DNA of 64,000 bases from Aporrectodea caliginosa (GCA_020284085.1 JACEVL010000158.1:357501-421500); one strand, 5' to 3'. Shown: positions 25,705-38,877, numbered from the stretch's first letter. Notes: generated by a model not told the origin, from the sequence alone. Program-made: numbers and translations.

Positions 25705-28700
25705 ATTAATTTATTTCCATGGGCTCATCGCCCGTTGGCGTTGATCATATGTTTCACTGTCTTCCTCCACTCGTTTCGATCCTCTGCCATAAGATTCAGC
25801 CTTTGCACGTGCACCCAGTTTGCACCAATCTCTGACATCACCAAGCCATTCCCCGTTTGGTCTCTGCCTCTAATCCCTGTCCCGTCGATCATTCCGAACA
25901 CGACCCTGTTTAATCAGTCTGGTATTGTCCATCCTACAGATAGCCTATGTCCAATGAAATTTAGCTTCCTTTCCATTATTGTTATACATAGGTCCATATA
26001 CAATACATGCATACAATAAAATATCGTCCTATATATAGCGACACAGAAGTATTTGCAATTCGTCAGAGCAAATATCTGGCAGGAGTTTGATTAATCCGCC
26101 TGATTTACGCAGTCCCATCGTGCATAGAGCGAGGCGCTCTTTTACGATAGATTCCAACGACTTATTAAATGTTTGTCTGGGGAGTGAATCACCCATAACA
26201 ACCTCATTGCTGCGGCGCCCATCGACAGACAGGCCCCTCATGTTCCCCAATCGCCCCTCATCTTCCCCAATCGCCCCTCATCTTCCCCAATCGCCCCTCA
26301 TGAGCGTTTCCGCTGATCGGTCACTCAACAATACTCAACAATAGATTTGTCTGCCTTTCAGTTTTTATGTAACTCGCTGCGGTTTTTCAGTCTGCTCTAT
26401 TAAACGAAGATATATAAGAAAAAAAATTAATAAATTATTATATAGCCTATGTGCTCGTGTTGCTCACTTTTACTAACTCCAAACGATTGGTATACGCACC
26501 AGGGCTGTTAAAGGTTTTTTTTGGTTTTTGTTGTTTTGTTGCTTTAAAAAAAACCCAAGTAAACCAGAATATGGCAAAAAAAAGGTTTAATTTTTTATCA
26601 AATTTAGAAATTATAAATGCCAAAAATGGTGTCTCTTCAACTCTCTTCGCAATTGTCGTAGGCCTATCGTCTTGGTTAATTTCTTTACATGGCATTCTAC
26701 AGCTCTACTGTTTAGGTTAATTTCATCTAGGCCTATGCATCTGATTAATTTGAACGGTATTATGCCATTTTCATGAGTTTTATGCTCCGAAATAGGAAAA
26801 TCTAAAAATCAAGAAACAAAAAGAAAACAAAAAACAAAAAAACTTTTCATTTTGAAAACAATTGTTTTTTGCACCCCTGGTATGCACTGGGAGGTTATTC
26901 AGTTGACAAGTGATAGGCCTACATAATCGGACGAAAACGACTTTTTTCGTTCTTCGACTGGAATCTACAAACAATTTTTATAAGCCCAGTGATATCATGA
27001 GTCGAGCGAGAATTTACAGACGCCGTAAAAACTTTCGTAAATGTCAAGTGAATTTGTGTATAGACCTATTTGGTATGGGCCTATATTCTGAGGCCTTTCT
27101 ATCTACCTGAGAGGCATGTAGCCTACTTCACATGCCAACACATATAAGCAGACTGTAAATAGCGCATATTCTAGCAAATATATATTATATATACATAATA
27201 CACATATACATTATGTGTGTGCGCGCGTGCATGCGCGCGAACGCATAGCCTACCATAAATGCATTATTTCCATTTTCCGGCTCGTATAACTGCATATGAA
27301 TATCTATATATATAATCCAAAGTCAGTTTTTTGTGTCCTTACGTATGTTTGTCCATCCGGCTAAAGGCTCCGAAACGGAACGCTTTAGCGATTTACAAAC
27401 GAGGCTCAAAACATTATTACGCCACGTCTTGATCAACGCGACTATTTTCAGCTCGCAATTTTATTTAAACGCCGATATATGGCCATTTTAAATTTCCAAT
27501 GTTTTCGACGAGGCTATATCTCAATACCGGTCAATCACCATGGCCATGATAGTCCAATAATTTGTGTACGTCACGCATGCTAATTAAATATGCAATCTTA
27601 CTTCACACGTAGCATATAGGTCAACGCTCTGATTCGCAACCAATCACGTTGACCGTTGATTTAACATCAGAAGTGGGGACCACGGGAGAATTTCTAGGTC
27701 ATCGGACTTAAAGATTCGCCAATGCAACACTTTAGCGATACGAAATTTTTAACCTTTCATTTGAATTCCTATAGATCTCAACCCGACTATATTTCAATTC
27801 AAAATTTGACTTTAAATTGATATTTGGACATTTTAAGTTTGTGATGTGGTCATAGTTTCAATAAACGGCAAATGCATGGGAGTATATATTACATAGAGTT
27901 GCAATTAAACAAATTTCAAGCCAGCGCGTAAATTCGCCAGAGGGACACACGAAAAATTTTCACATCGTTAAATTCAAATTCACAGGCGTTGACGAAGATG
28001 TCGTTAAATTCAAATACACGGGCGCTGAGGAAAACCCGGGCGAACGTGATGTAAAACTGCTAGTGATAATATAAAATTGACTATAAGCTAGACATATGCT
28101 TTAACATACGAGGCTGAGACCATGACACGCCTAATCTTAACTCTATTTCGCATGTCTTTCCGTATAATAGTCTTCTGCGTGACATAAAGATCTATTAATA
28201 TTAAAACAATTCGATACTCTCCAATATAGTATTTAATATATTTCTTCCTTCTAAAGTGTCAAAGTTCGCAACAGTAGGCCTACATTTCTTTTCAATATAT
28301 CACGTTAAATCAGTCTTACTAGCACTACATGTACATGTACATTGAAAGTCTAATCGATGTATTGCCATTTGTGATGTTCACTGGGGAGATCTCCTCATGG
28401 CTCGTGGGGAAACAATACCCGCGAAGATGGATTAACTGCCACAGAAATTATCAGTTTGCGCATAATTTAAATTCAGTAAGATCAGTTCTTACTTCCCAGA
28501 CTTATAACTATTCATTCGACTATCTTTCTCTGGTCATACCTAAATGAAGAACTCACCGACTGATCTTCTGGATATTGACCTGATTAGAGTTTGGTTTTGG
28601 TGCGCCATCAGTTGATGCCTTGTGATAGGCCTACCTATAAGACACTGGCGCAAAAGGAGTTACTAATTACAATAACCATAATAATAAATACAAAGGTGGA

Positions 28701-31700
28701 GACCCTTCGATCTGAATTAGCCTCTTCTGGAATCAGCAAATGGGTCTTGGTTCTTTCAAAAACGCCAGATGAAATCCTAATTCCAAATTATAATCAGTGC
28801 TATCTTTTTTCTAGAAAAAAGGTTCAGGAACTCAACAAATTCAGAACAATTATAGGGGCTATTTTATAATAATATTTCTATATCATATATATCATTATCA
28901 ATAAACACTGAAAGCACTGAAATTAAATTAAAGTATCTAAATAATTTTGCATAATTCTTTATTAAAACATTTAATTAACTTTGCCCTTTTTTAATAGCTG
29001 CAAAAAGGTCCGGAACGAAGTTCCGGACCGCTCCGGCTGAAAAAAAGCACTGATTATAATTGAAAATTTATATAGCACTACATCGAGAACATCCTTGTCA
29101 GAGGTGCTTTCTGCTCCAGCCTATATGATGTTAAATGTGTACTGTAGGATAGAGAGTTTTACCGTTTAGCAAAAACATTAACAGGAGGCTACAAGAGTCA
29201 TCAGTGGCGAGTCCACGCACACGTGGAACTCAACCAACGTATTCCCGTCCATAGTTGACATTTAAACATTTCTACTGCGAACATTTCTACAATGCGTAAT
29301 TACTTAATAACAATAACTCGCATTCGTCAGAATCAATGACGTATCATTGTTTTCGGTGTTTGTGCAATACTGAAGCCATGTAGGGGAAGAGTTGCGTTGT
29401 TAATGAAAAGTAAATGTTACATGATGATTTGACGATCGAGATGTTACTCATGGCGTATTTATAATTAAAACTACTTTACCCATCTGTACGTAATTTAAAG
29501 TTACAGTTAAAACAGAAGGACTGACTGAATGACCGACTGACTGACCTTACTGACTGATTGACTGACTGACTGATTGACTGACTAACTGATTGACTGACTG
29601 ACTGACTGACTGACTGACTGACCTTACTGACTGACTGATTGATTGACTGACTGACTGACCTTACTGACTGACTGATTGATTGACTGACTGACTGACCTTA
29701 CTGACTGACTGACTGATTGACTGACTGACTGACTTTACTGACTGACTGATTGACTGACTGACTGACGACTGACTGACTGACTGACATGACTGACGACTGA
29801 CTGACCTTACTGACTGACTGATTGATTGACTGACTGACACTGACTGACTGATTGATTGACTGACTGACTGACCTTACTGACTGACTGATGGTTGTTTTAC
29901 TGACTGACTGATTGATTGACTGACTGACCGTACTGACTCCATTAGCAGTACAAAAGAGAGAAATTAATGGACACGAGGAGACATAGACACGAACAGAGAC
30001 AGAATCAGAGGATATTTACCTATTATGTTTAACCATTACGATATATCACCATCAAGCGTTACATGGCATCCACCTATACATACAGACATACATACATACA
30101 TACATACATACATACATACATACATACATACATACATACATACATACATACATACATACATACATACATACAAACGTTATGACAGCTAGAGTAGATCAAT
30201 AAATGAAAATACAATACAATAGGCATACATACATACATCCAAACGTGCATACATACATTCATGCATACAAGCATACACACTTACATACAAGCATACAAAC
30301 AAACATTATATCCATGCATGCATTCATGCAGTCAAGCAGCACACATATACATACATGCCGATAGACACGGAGCTGTTAAGGCGTAGTGGCGCTCGTAAGT
30401 GAGACGTAGCCTGTATATTATGTCGAGGGTCATTCAGATATCGATAGCTATCGCGAAATGGAAGAAGGCAAATATTAGTAATTATTTTGACGCTGGTCGA
30501 GATGAGTTGAAGCAATCAGTGACAATGAGCGATGAAATCGAGACCCAGACCAACTTCACTTAGGCCTACCATTCAGAGGCTGCCGCAAGATTGAATTCCG
30601 TCACTTAAAAGGGTAGAAATAAGGACCCACGTCTTTCTGTAAGCACAGTTGGTGCTCATGCATGCATATGCGCAAATATGACGCTCGCAATTTACCTTTG
30701 CATATGTATGTCTGCATATATCTGCATGTCTGTACGTATGTACGTGGGTCGCGGTATTCATGTATAATGCACGCAGTTTTTTTACTGTGCTCCAAATGCG
30801 TCTAATGGAGTGATTGGTTGATCTGTAGACAGAACAAGTTATGTTATAGCGCCCCTTCAAGATTTCTACTCAGAGGCGCTCCCGACTACAGCGCGGACAC
30901 TGAATCGGAGTTTCACGCCGAAGCGCATGAGCAAATTGCGAGTGAAGGACTTGCCCAGGGTCCCTACGCGGCGGCTTGAGGTGGATTCGAACCCGCAACC
31001 CTCCGGCTGCAAGGCACCGAACATAACCCTATACCACCGCGCCCCGCAATATATTATATATATAATGACTATACACAGGACCGTTTTAAGGTTGTCGTAT
31101 ACGCCCTAGGCACTCTTGTATCGTATAGACTACAACTGCCAGCTCTGCATTGAAGCTAAACGCATAATTACGCATTCAAGTTATTTATTGGCTTCATTTT
31201 GTGACTGGCACATCCTCCGGGAATAAGTTGCCTAACAACCTGCGACATGAACTGCTCAGTCTCTCTTTCCCTCTTTTCCGCAAACGCTTGAAGTCTTTGA
31301 AGACCATTCTGTTTGATCGTGGTTTCATTGTGTTAGGCCTGGAGCGTCTATGATGAGCCTGCATCGAAGCGGTGCTATATAAATGTGCAATTACACTTAC
31401 AATTATAATCTATGAGTTCGCACTTAGAAGCATGACGTATCAGTCATGCAAGACTACAGAAATTTGAAACAAGGCATACATCATTAGATTATTGGATTTT
31501 ATTTGTATTAACATTGACATGCGATGCAGGACAAAAACATCTTCAACATTTAGTTCTTAGACAGACTGCATCAACTATATAATATATACTATTTATTTCC
31601 GTTGACCTTCGTACGTAAGCAAAGTATGAATAATAATTGCAAGGCGTGCAAGACGATAACTCGTTGAAATACGCACATAGACTACGCATAAATCCACGAA

Positions 31701-34700
31701 GATACATTAAGCGCCAGCTTTACGTTTAGTTCTGAGGCAAGTACATCATAATCATTCAAACATGCATGTTTACGACTTATTCATTCATTCCGAGAATTCA
31801 TATAGCGCCTCTTCAAGACATCTACTCAGAGGACTCTCTGCGCTGGCCTATTATGATGTTAAGTGTCCTTACGAACGAATATATTACATCAGTTAGCAAA
31901 ACAATGCACAGCGAGCTAGAAGAGTCACCACTGGCGGGCCACGCATATCCGTGGAACCGACCAGGGCCGTATTAAGGCTAGTACCCGGTGCTGTGGTAAT
32001 AGTGTGGGCCCCCCTCTGACGAAGGTCCCCTCTGACAACAACCGGTCCACCACGCACATATTTATAGCATGCTTACTAATGAGTAGGCCATATTAACTAA
32101 AGACACACTATACAATTAACGTTACATTACTATCTGCACATCTCGCTCTGTACCATGATCATCAACTCACTTCTACTACAGTAACTGTAGGCCTACGGCA
32201 GTGCTGTCCAACCTTTTTTACCCTGCGGGCCACCGAAGACGCTATTTTGAAGCCGAGGGCCGCACCATTAAACTCAAAAGCAGCGACTAAAATTTATTGA
32301 AAATTATTAACTGTAAATAAATTAATTATGGAATAATAATTATGAATATTGTACTCCTCGTATGTATGCAATGTATGGTTTGACTTCAGTAACAAAAATA
32401 AATGTTCACACTGTCAAATGATTAACCAAGTTACGAACGAATAGCTATGCAAGTAGGCCACTGACTTTGCCTGTTGCTTCGTTTTTACAGAAATTGCAAA
32501 TATTTAACGAGCTCGGGCGGGCCACTTAGAATCAGCCGGCGGGCCGCATGCGGCCCGCAGGCCGCGGGTTGGACAGCACTGGCCTACGGTACTTACTAGT
32601 ATAAGATATTGTCAACTTGATTTGCTGCATCGTTCGCTTTTTATGAAATTGAAAATGCAAGACTTGGAAGAAGCATCTGTCTCTCGTTTGTATTCCTGAC
32701 TTTCACTAATCTTTCTTTCCTTATTATAAGCTCCAGAGTTCTTATGATAATTTAGCCTATCTTCTAAATTCATCGTCAGCTTAATGGAATATAATATCAA
32801 ATATTGCTAATTTAGCATCAATTTTAATATGAAACTTACATCTAGCATTAAGTTAAAGAATTATTCATTTTGATAGCCTAATAACTCAAATTTCAATTAG
32901 GCCTAATAAATTTACATCCAGTAAAAAGATTTTAATACCTGCCAGAAAACCAATAGCCGATTCAATTCTAGGCCGTCAATTCTAGACTGCCAAGGGCCTC
33001 TGCCATAGAACAGGGCCTCGGATAGCAACCTCTCACTGACTCCCCGGGTCTCCCCTCTCATCGGCCCTGGTTCAAGCACATTAAAAAAATTCACTTCCGA
33101 AAATGCGGGCCCCTTAAAACTGCGGGCCCGGTGCTGCAGCACCCTTAGCACCCCCCTTAATGCGGCCCTGGAACCGACCAACGGAGTATACCGTTGACAG
33201 CTGAAGATGGCATGGATGTTCAGAGTCTCTGAGCCAGACTTATGAACCTGGAATATGCAAACACTCAGGAAAATTCACTTGCATGTAAGCTGGTATGTGC
33301 AGATCGGGGTCAAATGTAGGCTATTATAATTATCATTCATCTTCAGGATTCTATTAAAACCTGCTGTACATTAGGCCTACTTGATAATGTTAGTCAAAGA
33401 TGGGTAAAACAGAAGCTCATTATGACGTGCGCTTGCTACAGACGAAATAACACATGTTTTGATTTTAAATCTCAATTTACTTTTTGGAATATTGAGTAAA
33501 GTTCACTTAAAGTAGCCTGTTGCACAGCTTAACTTAACTTTAAGTTACCGTAATACCTTAAAGTGTTTCAGTACAATTTAAAAAAATTATTAAATTAGAA
33601 TTTGAAATATCCTTTTTCATTTTCGCGTCAAATTCAATCATTTAGGCCTAACTAAATTTTTCAATATCTAATTATCGGGGTTGCGCAGTCCCCTGAAAGG
33701 TTCGTAGGCTCTAGGAACAGTACCTACTGTGCCTAATGGATAATAAACTAAAACCACCTGAAAGCTCATATGCAGAGTGCATGCCACAGCGGTCTACTCT
33801 GTCCGAATCTTGCCCTCAGTAGGCTACGGATTCTCAAATCATTATTATCTAATCGGCAAATTTCGGATTTCGGTACATTTCCGAATTTTAACAAACCAAA
33901 CTCAGGGCCTCAAGCAACTGCAACGTTATAGAACATACAGCAATAAACAATGTAAACAGTGTTATGAAGTGATAAAGTCCTATTGATTACAAGAGTCTAT
34001 TAAATTAGTCAAATAGGCCTACATAAAATGTAGGCATTATAACCTGTTCGCAATTTGCAGTAGGCCTATACTTAAACCTATTGAGGCATCTTCAACAGGC
34101 AGAAATACCTCTGACCAGGGATCGGTTGAGACCGGAACGCACCGGAACGCCGTTCCGGTTCTGTTTTTGACGACCGGACCGCCATACCGGTAAAACTTTC
34201 TAGATTAACATGGCGTCTGAAGCCGACGCTCTGTTCCTTTTTTATTTAGGACGGAATCACTGCCACTGACGTCATAGTAACGTCATCTGTTTATTTTGCT
34301 TCTTTTTCGTAGACGGATATCAATCCAGAGACGACCGCGAGTCTGTCAACACCGCAGCCCATGACCATGGTCCAGCCAAAGAGTCGTCTTCTGAGGTGAA
34401 CGAGGATGAGGCTCCGCACACAAATAAGGACGGTAGCGAAGCCGATCCACCAGTTCCGAGTGTTTACCGGACTCAAGGTTCCACCGGAATGGAAAAAGGT
34501 GACGCTGACGAAGCCGGACCGGATGTAGCCACGAGATATAATATCGACAAGAGGGGTCCATCGTCCTACAAACTCAAGTATGGCGGACTTGGTAAACGTA
34601 AGCTCAGCAGCAACTCCCTTCGTTACGGCGGGCTGGGCAAGCGTCTGGGCAACGATGAGCGGGCTCCAGAAAATGAGGCGCAGGAACGAGAGTTGGGAAA

Positions 34701-34926
34701 CGGGAAGCACCTGTTTGGGACGGCGTATTTCCGCCTAGCCAAACCGTACCTCGCTGGCAGTAAATTGGATGAGGGTGTGGACGACTTTCCTGCTCCAACC
34801 GAGACCGCGTACGATACTCCCGCTGATCAACCGGAAATCCCAGTGCTAGCCGTACGACAGCAAAGATCAAGAATGGGGTCTGGTATGCGATACGCAGGGC
34901 TTGGTAAACGTAGGCTTAAAATGTAA
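24906..34926 (+). CDS. Secreted neuropeptide-like precursor, YGGLamide/YAGLamide type (unit C)
   Basis: Two exons, 24906-25023 and 34313-34926, phase-1 junction identical to unit B, 243 residues (an in-frame ATG at 24,891 would add five). Exon 1: signal peptide MHGRMFVWTNVFICVVAILG, probable cleavage after VAA, then KYPDRIRR. Exon 2: propeptide DGYQSRDDRESVNTAAHDHG, an acidic spacer, then three KR-flanked amidation sites: GPSSYKLKYGGLGKR, KLSSNSLRYGGLGKR and, after a long spacer and AVRQQR, SRMGSGMRYAGLGKR, ending RLKM. The predicted products end YGGL-amide or YAGL-amide. A C-terminal GL-amide recalls allatostatin-A and buccalin peptides, but the typical FGL is absent, so I assign no family. 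The 9.3-kb intron is full of mobile elements. The shared leader and module sequence prove common ancestry with unit B. Confidence 0.78.
25024..25660 (+). other. Unit C intron, 5' part
   Basis: The donor GTAAGACCTACTTCTGCC matches unit B (GTAAGACCTGCCTCCGCC). A CT-rich tract follows at about 25,075-25,125. Otherwise I see nothing recognisable. Confidence 0.55.
25661..25960 (-). mobile_element. LINE 3' end fragment with (TTTC)n tail
   Basis: The reverse complement encodes a retrotransposon C-terminal tail (VMSEIGANWVHVQRLNLMAE, then DRNEWRKTVKHMINANG) followed by a GAAA-type tail, which appears on the + strand as TTTC repeats at 25,675-25,705. 5' truncated. The clade is uncertain. Confidence 0.6.
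26225..26302. repeat. 20-bp tandem repeat
   Basis: CGCCCCTCATCTTCCCCAAT-type units repeated about 3.5 times. Confidence 0.85.
26500..26879. mobile_element. Putative short hAT-like element (MITE)
   Basis: Starts CAGGGCTG and ends CACCCCTG, imperfect terminal inverted repeats. It is flanked by ATACGCAC (26,492-26,499) and GTATGCAC (26,880-26,887), 8-bp repeats that differ by two transitions. The interior is A/T-rich with no transposase. Confidence 0.5.
27303..28063 (+). mobile_element. Putative non-autonomous Helitron
   Basis: Begins TCTATATATATAATCC after an A and ends AAACTGCTAG before a T, as Helitrons do (5' TC, 3' CTRR, inserted between A and T). A GC-rich CCCGGGCG lies about 20 bp from the 3' end. 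The interior contains diverged internal repeats (GTTAAATTCAAAT near 27,967 and 28,002) and no Rep/helicase frame. Confidence 0.5.
28064..29000. other. Intronic sequence, nothing recognised
   Basis: Frames at 28,329-28,547 and 28,591-28,869 have no recognised motif. TAGGCCTAC occurs twice. Confidence 0.5.
29007..29048. mobile_element. Hairpin and possible hAT terminus
   Basis: A perfect stem GGTCCGGAAC-GAA-GTTCCGGACC (29,007-29,029), followed by CTCCGGCTGAAAAAAAGCAC and TG. Read on the other strand this is CAGTGCTTTTTTTCAGCC, a hAT-type end. No partner end was found. A related GGAACGCCGTTCC motif sits near 34,147. Confidence 0.4.
29057..29262. repeat. Dispersed TTTATATAGCGCC repeat, third copy
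   Basis: TTTATATAGCACTACATCGA, TTAGCAAAAACATTAACAGG and CACGCACACGTGGAACTCAA align with 31,795-31,961 and, more loosely, with 6,390-6,680. Confidence 0.55.
29518..29945. repeat. (GACT)n array with ATTGACT and ACCTTACTGA variants
   Basis: About 420 bp of GACT units with regularly recurring CTGATTGATTGACTG and GACCTTACTGAC spacers, giving a weak higher-order period of about 50-60 bp. Confidence 0.95.
30072..30175. repeat. (CATA)n array in unit C's intron
   Basis: About 100 bp; sits in the same relative position as the 1.8-kb array of unit B, just before the shared block at 30,350, so it is probably its short homologue. Confidence 0.9.
30350..30740 (+). repeat. Duplicated intron block (unit C copy)
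   Basis: GCCGATAGACACGGAG, TTTTGACGCTGGTCGAGATG and AGCAATCAGTGACAATGAGC match 4,318-4,480 (unit A) and 12,068-12,240 (unit B). More diverged than A from B. Confidence 0.65.
30845..31047 (-). mobile_element. tRNA-derived SINE (family 2) with a CR1-type LINE tail
   Basis: On the - strand: tRNA-like head (GGTGGTATAGGGTTATG, then B box GGTTCGAATCC at 30,983-30,993), a body (CGTAGGGACCCTGGGCAAG, TCCGATTCAGTGTCCGCGCT), then GGGAGCGCCTCTGAGTAG and AAGGGGCGCTATAACAT. That 3' tail is the same as the LINE terminus at 9,378-9,425. A second copy is at 50,132-50,300. Confidence 0.8.
31195..31400 (+). mobile_element. LINE 3' end fragment
   Basis: Reads NKLPNNLRHELLSLSFPLFR and LKSLKTILFDRG, the usual LINE C-terminal tail, then GGAGCGTCTATGATGAGC and GCGGTGCTATATAAATGTGC. 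Confidence 0.6.
31401..31794. other. Intronic sequence, nothing recognised
   Basis: AT-rich without a coding frame or clear repeat. Confidence 0.5.
31795..31961. repeat. Dispersed TTTATATAGCGCC repeat, fourth copy (split by a hAT element)
   Basis: CATATAGCGCCTCTTCAAGA, TTAGCAAAACAATGCACAGC and AAGAGTCACCACTGGCGG match 29,057-29,262. It resumes at 33,179 (CAACGGAGTATACCG), so it was cut in two by the insertion 31,962-33,170. Confidence 0.6.
31962..33170. mobile_element. Non-autonomous hAT element with perfect 8-bp TSD
   Basis: Starts CAGGGCCGTATTAAGG and ends CCTTAATGCGGCCCTG (imperfect terminal inverted repeats). Flanked by GAACCGAC at 31,954-31,961 and 33,171-33,178, an exact 8-bp duplication as made by hAT transposases. 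No transposase frame; 1,209 bp including a nested element at 32,199-32,581. Confidence 0.85.
32199..32581. mobile_element. Nested hAT MITE with perfect 8-bp TSD
   Basis: Terminal inverted repeats CAGTGCTGTCCAACC and GGTTGGACAGCACTG are exact. Flanked by GCCTACGG at 32,191-32,198 and 32,582-32,589. 383 bp, inserted inside the element 31,962-33,170, so it is the younger of the two. Confidence 0.9.
33179..34312. other. Unit C intron, 3' part
   Basis: No recognised gene. Several TAGGCCTA-type palindromes (about 33,373, 33,643, 34,014, 34,062). A GGAACGCCGTTCCGG hairpin lies near 34,147. Ends in the acceptor CTTCTTTTTCGTAG. Confidence 0.55.
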
Positions 34927-35100
34927 CGATTATGCTACGCTTCAGTCAGTCGTGAACGATTCATTGGACCTCGTAGAAAACCTGTCTGCACCAAAATTCA
35001 TCATAGACCCCATAGGAAACTGCACTGTCTTTCTGCAAATATTACTCAACAAATAAATCATATTCTGTGCAAAAAAGAATTTCTTGATTTATACGTACTC
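34927..35100 (+). promoter_or_regulatory. Unit C 3'UTR and polyadenylation signal
   Basis: GCTACGCTTCAGTCAGTCGT, CTCGTAGAAAACCTGTCTGC and CAAATATTACTCAAC, then AATAAA (35,052-35,057), are conserved with units A and B. Confidence 0.6.
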
Positions 35101-35944
35101 AGTGTCATTAGAATACGACTAATCAGATAAATATAATAAATTAAAATGACTATGGATTGCTTAAAACAATTGTGTGGGTTGAGCATAAATAGAAAATAAT
35201 GAATATTGTGAGTTTGAACTGATATGTAATTCTCAACTTTAATTATGACCAGTTTGAAAACCTGACGGCTTTAAAATAATGTTTGATATCTTCGAAGAAA
35301 CAGTGACGTAACTAGGACTTTTCGTTTGGTCCATTTAAGCCCTAGAACAAACCAAAAATTGTGTAGGTTGAGCCTATAGTTAAGCCGGTGGCTTGAGTCA
35401 TTTGGGGGGCTCAACTTCGTTTGACCAGTTTGAAAGACCCCCGGCTTTAACGCTAGTTACGTCCCTGCGAAGAAACTCTGGGATTCATCAACAGTGAATC
35501 AATCAGTCCATTAAGTAAAAAAAGAAAAAACAAAAATTAAGTGACTACAAAAACTGAACTAATAAAGACTAAATCAATTATAATCAATCTCTATAATAGG
35601 GTCGACGCATTATTCATTAAGCTCCCTTGTTAGAGCTTTCGAGCCATTATTATAGGCCATTAGCGCCACTTTAGGAAATGACACAAATTTACAAAGAATT
35701 CATACTTAGCTGTATTTATGTATAACCATAGCCATAACCATAAATTTTATTGCTTCTTGTTGCACAAAATAACATAACAGGAAGCAATTGGAGAGACCCT
35801 TAAGGGACCAAAGTCCCGCTGACAGGGTTACCCATGTGCATAGAAAATTTAATAATAATAACAATATGAATGGATGTTACTATGCATACATGCATGCATG
35901 TAGATGTCAGACACTTAATATAGAGCCTAAAAAGAGCGCTGTAT
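35101..35944. other. No recognised gene
   Basis: AT-rich. Two related segments (GACCAGTTTGAAA with GGCTTTAA near 35,248 and 35,430) hint at a local repeat. A short CATGCATGCATG run sits at about 35,886-35,900. Confidence 0.5.
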
Positions 35945-37640
<1,696 letters not shown>

Positions 37641-37739
37641 AAATATCGATGGTTATCGACCAAACCGGACACACTATGCCTTTGTTGCGCCGACTTTATA
37701 TATATATATGCATTTATATATATAGTATATATATATGTG

Positions 37740-37773
<34 letters not shown>

Positions 37774-38877
37774 ATATATAATGTATATTTTATATATATA
37801 TATATATATATTATATATACGCCCGCCACGGTGGAGGAAGTACCGGTCGTTTGATTGCCTTTCATTGGAAAACCGTTTTAGGCAAACATCTGTCCCCGCA
37901 AAGTGCTGCATGGAAAATGCCTATAGACCGAGAGGAAGCACTTTCGTGTCTCGGGTCACAAAATGCTAGCTGTTGGCCATTTCCTCCTAAGGCTATATAT
38001 ATATATATATATGCTTTAGCACACAACTGCTGAACTACTTATTCTTGTATTGTACGTCTTTGGACTGTAGTGGATTCCTCCATCTGCTTCACCTCCTGCT
38101 CCGGTTTCTCTTCTGCGTGGAATAAGCGCTCGTCAATAAGCTGGTGCTTTGAGCTTAGCTTTAGAAATTTGTAGTGTACAATTACGATTTGAATTTGTCC
38201 TCTTGGATCTGTTCCGCTTCTTTCCTCTCGTCTTTCCATTCACCTTTTCTCCTGCAGCGTTTTCTCCTACTCCTCGTTATTCTCACATTCCTCTAATTCT
38301 CTAAATATCCTCATATTCTCTTAATATTCTTCCTTCATTCCATTTATCCTCCACTTCTCGTCATCTTCTTCGTCCTCATTCGATCTCCTCTTTCCTTTAT
38401 ACTTTTCCGGCTTATCTCTTATTATTGTAAATTCCGTTGATTGTTTTCTTCAGTTTCCGTCTTGAATTTATTTCCGGTTTCTCGTCTGTCTTTATCTCTC
38501 CTCTTCTTGTCGTTTTCCCCTTACATCCTAACCTTCGTCTTGCTTCTCTTCTGAATCTGTGACTAGCTAAAGTAACCACCCTGTCACACAATACATAATG
38601 TATTATGTAACCTTATACTCCCCATAATTCACGTCGGTAAATCACTTTGCCAACTACCCAATCAATTGCTGTCTTTTCGGTTCTTTTCGGTGTTTAGGAC
38701 CTAGTCTTAGTCTGTAAGGCTTATTGGTCGGTAAGCCTCGCCATTTCACTGTAGAAATTGAATCCATTTTTCTTAGAACGTTCCTTATCTTTAATAACTA
38801 AAAGTCTTTAATCTTAGCTTATTTATGTCCATAATCCCAGGTCATAAATATTTGTAGTGAAGTGTCAATACGTAAGC
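37641..38877. other. TA-rich tracts; no recognised gene
   Basis: (TA)n tracts at about 37,698-37,820 and 38,000. The rest (to 38,877) is pyrimidine-rich (TTCTCCT type) with no recognised coding frame. Confidence 0.6.

Noticed and set aside
29518..29945. CRISPR-like array of direct repeats
   Set aside because: Spacers are not unique. It is a GACT microsatellite in a eukaryotic intron.
34604..34870. 88-codon - strand frame opposite unit C
   Set aside because: Antisense shadow of the precursor exon.
34552..34920. Firm allatostatin-A assignment for unit C
   Set aside because: Only the terminal GL-amide fits. The diagnostic F-G-L core is missing, and the leader belongs with unit B, whose peptides do not look like allatostatins.
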